Position numbers and translations under genes: made by a program
In this document: positions 59,257 through 64,000 of the stretch, piece after piece
Layout: each line of letters starts with the position of its first letter
How positions within the stretch are numbered: the first letter of the stretch is position 1
The notes under the pieces: model-generated
Seen by the model: the letters and a program-made list of their open reading frames with translations, nothing else
The model's database searches: none
Told to the model about the DNA's origin: nothing
From: Procambarus clarkii
Lineage: Eukaryota > Arthropoda > Malacostraca > Decapoda > Cambaridae
Direction of reading: 5' to 3'
Assembly: GCF_040958095.1 (NCBI RefSeq)
Contig: NC_091227.1
Location: forward strand, 17,441,432-17,505,431
Length of the DNA stretch: 64,000 nucleotides

Positions 59257-59630
59257 CTCCTGTTTAGATAGTACCTATTGTAACGATCGTAAATAGTCAG
59301 AATTCATATGATCTTAGCTTTTAGATACAGTAGTAGTATACCGACTAGTAAGGAAGTCTTAAAATAAATGAATCTATAACACACTTAAATATTCCTAGGC
59401 CTAGTATAGCACACATGTACTATATTAGGCCTCAGATATTGTGTAGTAGGCCTAGGAAGGTTAGGATAGGTTAGTTTACTTTGTTAAAGCAACACAAGTA
59501 AAAACTAGTTTTCCAGTTTGTCCAACTCAATAGTTCAGATTTCTACATTCTAATTTCCTTGTACGTTAGTATACTGTATACACTATGGTTCTCATCGTTA
59601 CTATAAATACTAACAAAACAGGAGGTTGAT
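59257..59630 (-). mobile_element. MITE M1, second copy
   Basis: Reverse complement of the copy at 36297-36668: ends caacccatcctcctgttta and aaacaggaggttg; shares gtccaactcaatagttcaga with tttctacattctaat, and ctaggcctagtatagcacac. About 370 bp, no coding capacity. Confidence 0.68.
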
Positions 59631-59811
59631 TTGGGGAGTCCAGGATGTTGGGGATAAAGATGTTTTAAAAATATGGTGGTTGTAACACCAAACTGGATGT
59701 GTCTTTGGTGGGGTGCTTACTCTGTATTCTAAAGATGTAATAATACGTATTAGTTATTATTTATAAAAGATTGTATTAATAAAACACAATTTACTTTAAA
59801 TAGTAAATATA

Positions 59812-60225
59812 TTGAGGATGAGGGAAGACGTACTAAGAGAAGGCTACAATATTGCATCATGTGTAGTGATGGCCAACCTGTGCACAGTCAGCCACACTGA
59901 CAAAATTGTTTTTGCTAATACAAGATCCATTTCATTTGGTGGAATTGAATTTAGCACAATTTTATTTGTTACGCCATATACAACAGTGCAAAGTTTAAAC
60001 TCGACTAAATGTAGATTGAAAAGTATTTTACTAGTACTGAGGTGGTATGCATTGAATAAGATTTGTTTTGGGAATCAGTTCTACAGCTTCCCAATTACTT
60101 CTAAAATGAAAAAATGTGACTCGTGCAAGATAACACTGGATCGTGGGAGAGAGCACAGTGACATTACAATATGCACAATATTAAATAACTATGGATTTGT
60201 GGAACAAAGTAGATTGTGCAAGTAA
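59812..60225 (+). other. Unrecognised 137-codon open frame
   Basis: Longest AT-rich open frame not explained by repeats. Contains CDSCKITLDRGREHSDIT but no domain that I recognise. In this much AT-rich DNA a frame of this length can arise by chance. Confidence 0.2.
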
Positions 60226-60229
60226 TGGG

Positions 60230-60940
60230 GTCATGAAATTTTTTCACTTGAAATTTGTTCATAAATAATACAAGAATTCGAAGCACCCAGCTACCAAACT
60301 GGCAGCATAAAATTTGGAACGGAACCAAAAAAAAAACGGAACGGAAGACTTCATAAAATTTGAAGTCTTGTGGCAAAAGTTCTATACAGTACATATTATA
60401 GTGCACAATTTGGCCAAAAATATTTTAAAATGAGTTACCATAATCACCAAGTATTCTAATAGCTAGTTGTAGCAAAATCAAACAATACATTCTAAACTGT
60501 ACTTCCCAAAATGTGCATAGAATGAATGGATAGGTGGGTCAGTCCTGTATACCTTGAATCAATGTTGGTCAAGAGAAAAATGATAAAAGAAAAATCTTTC
60601 ATAATTCATAATTATTCATATAAATTAAAAGTGACTTATCAGATTTCTATTTACATACACAAAATGTTATATGACAAAGAGTATTGGGAAGACAGGACAC
60701 CACTAGCATAGCTCTCATCCTGTAACTACACTCAGGTAATTACTCACTCATTATTGACATACTTTTGACACACACACTATTCAAGTGGTGTGAATCATTG
60801 CATCATATCCGAGTAGTAGTGTTGGAGAGAGCCATTCAAATGGTGTTCCCGATACCATAAATATACTACTGAGGTCAATGTGGAGAGTGGCAATTTCTGA
60901 GAAAAATATACAAATCTGGGAACAACTTTTGAGCCAGGGA
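60230..60940. other. Unassigned stretch before LINE-Y
   Basis: AT-rich DNA without recognised exon, RNA gene or repeat family; short open frames only (e.g. 60526-60711), none with recognisable similarity. Confidence 0.35.
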
Positions 60941-60949
60941 TTCTAAACC

Positions 60950-63900
60950 AAAGCAGCCGGAACTAAAACAAAGACGGTGGATGGGACAGGGTCGTTAGTG
61001 GAAACAGCAAAGGAGACAGACTTCAAAGGTTTTACTCAAAAACGAAAAGAGGAAAGTGGTTTTCTAAACAGGTTAATTAATGATGACTAAAGATTTGCTA
61101 AAGGCTAACAAAGGAAAATTCCTTAATTTAGAATAAGAAAACGAAGATCTCAAGAGCCAGGTTAATAATTCATCAGACAGTATATTGCAGCAGGATAAGA
61201 AACTTGTCAGGTAAGGAAGGTAAGGAAACAGGAAGGACAAATCAAGGAACTAGAGAAAGAATATGAAACAGAACATGAAGGGAAATGAATTTGAAGAAAT
61301 AAACAAAAAGATAGATAGTTATGGACAAGTACAGTACAGACCAGCCAAAAGATACAGTTAGGCAAGGATTTTCTAAAAGAAATCCATGGGCAGCTCAAAT
61401 GGGAGAAGTTACTAGAGGATTGGAAAAGTGCAAAAGGGAAATAAAAGAAACATGTACAAGTTGTAAAAGAGAAAGAAACAATTAAGGAAATATGTTTGGA
61501 AGCCAAGAACAGAAATAAGAAGTCTTTTTTTTTTTAAATGAGAAGAAGAAAAGTCTTGCTCCAGTACTTTTCCTCATCCTCATATCAGACATAGACAAGG
61601 ATATAGATTGATACAAATTAGAAAACATGGAGGTGTTGCTATCACGAAGGCATGACTAAAGGCACGAGTCCATCAGCACTTTTGCTTAAATACTGTACTT
61701 GACAACCCTCGAGAACTAGACATAATGGTGCTGGAGATTTGTAGTCAGAATGATAAATGAATAATTATTACTGCACACAGTGTACCAGCAGGGAATACAT
61801 GGACTAAGGAGGAGAATGATGACTAAAAAAAGAGGGCTTTATAATCATCATGAAAGAAATTATTGTAAAAGCAAATAAAGATAAATCACCATTGTTGATA
61901 CTTGGTGACTCCAATTTAAAATTGATGAACTGGGAAGACTATGAAGCAAGAACAGAGGACTTTTGAATCGGCCAATTTGTAAATCTCACCCTAGAATCTT
62001 TCATGTATCAACATGTAAAACAGCCCACAAGAATGAGAGGTGATGCTCCATCATTGCTGTATTTGGTATTTCCCATGAAAGAATAAGAGATATTTGACAT
62101 TCAGTACTTTCTTCCAATGGGCAAGAGCGACCATGTCCTTTTGGAAATCATATAAGCAATGCATTAGAATTTAGAAGAGATTGGAAGCAATGAAATAGTG
62201 AAAAAACTTTATTTCAAGAGTAGGCACATGGAGGAACTCTGCAAGTTCTTTAATAAATGTGATTGGAAAGTTATATTGTTAGAAAAGGAAGTAAACAAGA
62301 TGTATGACAAATTTTCTAAGATATATGATAAAGGTACAGTATAAGGAAATTTTTCCAGTACTGTATAGAGGTGCAGAACTAGAAAGCAGGATTGGTTCAA
62401 CATAAATGAGGAGTGGGCAAGGAAACAAATGATAAAAAATGGAATCAATATAGGAGGAGGCCAAACACTCAAACATGCCAACAATACAAAGACGCAAGAA
62501 ACAACTAGATTGCAGTGAGAAGAGAGGCAGAAAGAAATTTTGAGAAAGGGATAGTGGACAAATGTAAAATGGAACCAGGCCTATTCTATAAATTCATTCA
62601 AAGAAAATTGCAGGTAAAGGATAAAATTAATAGGTTGAAAATGGGGAATAAATTTATGGAGAATGAAAAGGAAAAGCGTGAAACACTAAATGAACAGTTC
62701 CAAAGTTTGTTTGTGCAAAATGAAATTTTCAGAGAAACAAACAATATGAATTTAAGAGAATAACATAGAGTACATAGAGGTGTGTCAAGATGAAGTAGAA
62801 TAAATACCGAAGGAACTAAGTACAGTAGAAACAAAGCAGTTGACTCAGATGGAATTTCATCTTGGATCCTGAGAAAATGCACATCTGAAATGAGCATTCC
62901 ACTTCAATACCAACTTATTTTTCAGGCACCTTTAGGTACAGAAATCTTAGCAGACATATGGGAAACCTAACAGTATTCCAATATACAAAAACGGTAGCAG
63001 AGAAGACCCTCATAATTATATTCTGTATTGTTGACAAGCATAGTTATCAAAACATTGGAAAAATAATTGAAACCAAATGGGTAGAACACATGGAAAGAAA
63101 TGACTTATCAGACATAGATTATGGTTTCTGATTAGGAAGATCCTGTGTACGAAACCTGCTTAGTTTCTATGATAGAACTGCAATATTGATCATTTTCTAC
63201 ATAAATGACCTTCAAGAAGGAATACAGAATTATATGAATATTGTTTACTGATGATGCTACGATACTAGAGAAGATAAGAAACTTAGATGACTGTGATACC
63301 CTTCAAGAAAACCTAGACTAAATAAGTATAGGGAGCAACACCTAGCAAATTGAATTTAATGTGAATTAATGCCATGTTATGGAATGTGGAATAGGAGAAA
63401 ATAGGTTACACACAACCTACACATTATGTAAAAAAAAGTTTTAAAGAATTCTGATAAAGAGAAAGATCTAGGGGTGGTTCTAACTAGAAAACTGTCACTG
63501 AGGACCATATAAAGAACTGTGTGTGGAACCATGCTACACTTTCCAATTTCAGAATTACTTTTAAATATTGTACATGGATGGAGAAATATTAAAGAAATTA
63601 TTCATGATCTTTGTGAGACCAAAGTTGGAATACACAGCAATTGTTTGGTGCCCATATCTTAAGAAGCACATTAATAAACTGAAAATGGTGGGAAGACACG
63701 CAACAAAATGGCTGCCGGAACTGAAAGACGAGCTACGAGGAAAGGCTAGAGGTGTTAAATACACCAAAGCTCGAATATAAAAGAAAAAGAGGCAATGTAC
63801 AAAACAGTACAGTAAAGAGAATCGACAAAATTGACAAAGAAGAATTCTTGATACCTGGAACCTCAAGAACAAGAGGTCATAGATTTAAGCTAACTAAACA

Positions 63901-64000
63901 AAGCTGCCAAAAGAACATTAGAAAGTTTACTTTTGTAAACAGAGTGGTAGACGGTTGGACTAATTTGATTGGTGGAGACCAAAACCATCAGTACAATAGT
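60950..64000 (+). mobile_element. LINE-Y, long but degraded copy, continues past the window
   Basis: Order of parts fits an APE-type LINE. 61020-61500 has coiled-coil-like remnants. 61850-62150 is the endonuclease: LLILGDSNLKLMNWEDYEAR, QHVKQPTRMRGDDAPSLL, MGKSDHVLLEI. 62515-62763 is the pre-RT segment (EPGLFYKFIQRKLQ). 62880-63340 holds the RT motifs, with an FTDDATILEKIRNLDD box. 63568-63780 is the thumb (MDGEILKKLFMIFVRPKLEY, HATKWLPELKDE). Many stops and shifts interrupt it. The 3' end matches the fragment at 44165-44848. Confidence 0.85.

Overview
The window looks like nuclear DNA of a decapod crustacean, probably crayfish- or lobster-like. This is inferred from AT-rich DNA with short exons in kilobase introns, many tRNA-derived SINEs and CR1/Jockey-type LINE 3' ends of a style common in decapods, arthropod TTAGG-type repeats, and very long AT, GA and GT tracts. 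There are no bacterial features, rRNA genes, CRISPR arrays or intact tRNA genes.

Three conserved single-copy genes can be assembled exon by exon with matching phases. (1) Asterix/WDR83OS (PAT-complex subunit of the ER translocon), minus strand, four coding exons between 10826 and 1533, 111 aa. (2) Mo25/CAB39 (scaffold of the LKB1-STRAD complex and activator of GCK-type kinases), minus strand, six coding exons between 40317 and 30453, 336 aa, with a likely non-coding first exon in a GC-rich promoter near 42.2-42.9 kb. (3) Aspartate dehydrogenase domain protein ASPDH, plus strand, six coding exons between 49933 and 57563, 275 aa. Mo25 and ASPDH diverge from a roughly 7-kb repeat-filled gap. The three genes are not functionally linked as far as is known. 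Many longer open frames elsewhere are repeat artefacts.

Layout: 1-10.9 kb Asterix with SINE- and LINE-filled introns; 10.97-12.38 kb a Penelope-like element with a hammerhead-ribozyme-like fold; 12.38-20.07 kb a 7.7-kb C-rich minisatellite with higher-order structure; 20.1-25.7 kb LINE pieces, a solo LTR with a nested SINE, foldback elements and an AT tract; 25.7-30.4 kb largely unrecognised AT-rich DNA; 30.45-42.9 kb Mo25; 43.6-49.4 kb LINEs, GA, GT and AT tracts and a TIR element carrying telomere-type repeats; 49.9-57.6 kb ASPDH with a 29-bp minisatellite in intron 1; 58.4-64 kb LINE and MITE copies, ending in a long degraded LINE that runs off the window.

The most notable non-gene observations are: a ~193-bp foldback family whose three copies are all flanked by 11-13 bp target duplications, including one 5'-truncated copy (retroposon behaviour); the hammerhead-like fold downstream of the Penelope-like endonuclease frame; a perfect 42-bp spacer-less palindrome upstream of ASPDH; and the C-rich minisatellite with two recently homogenised arrays.
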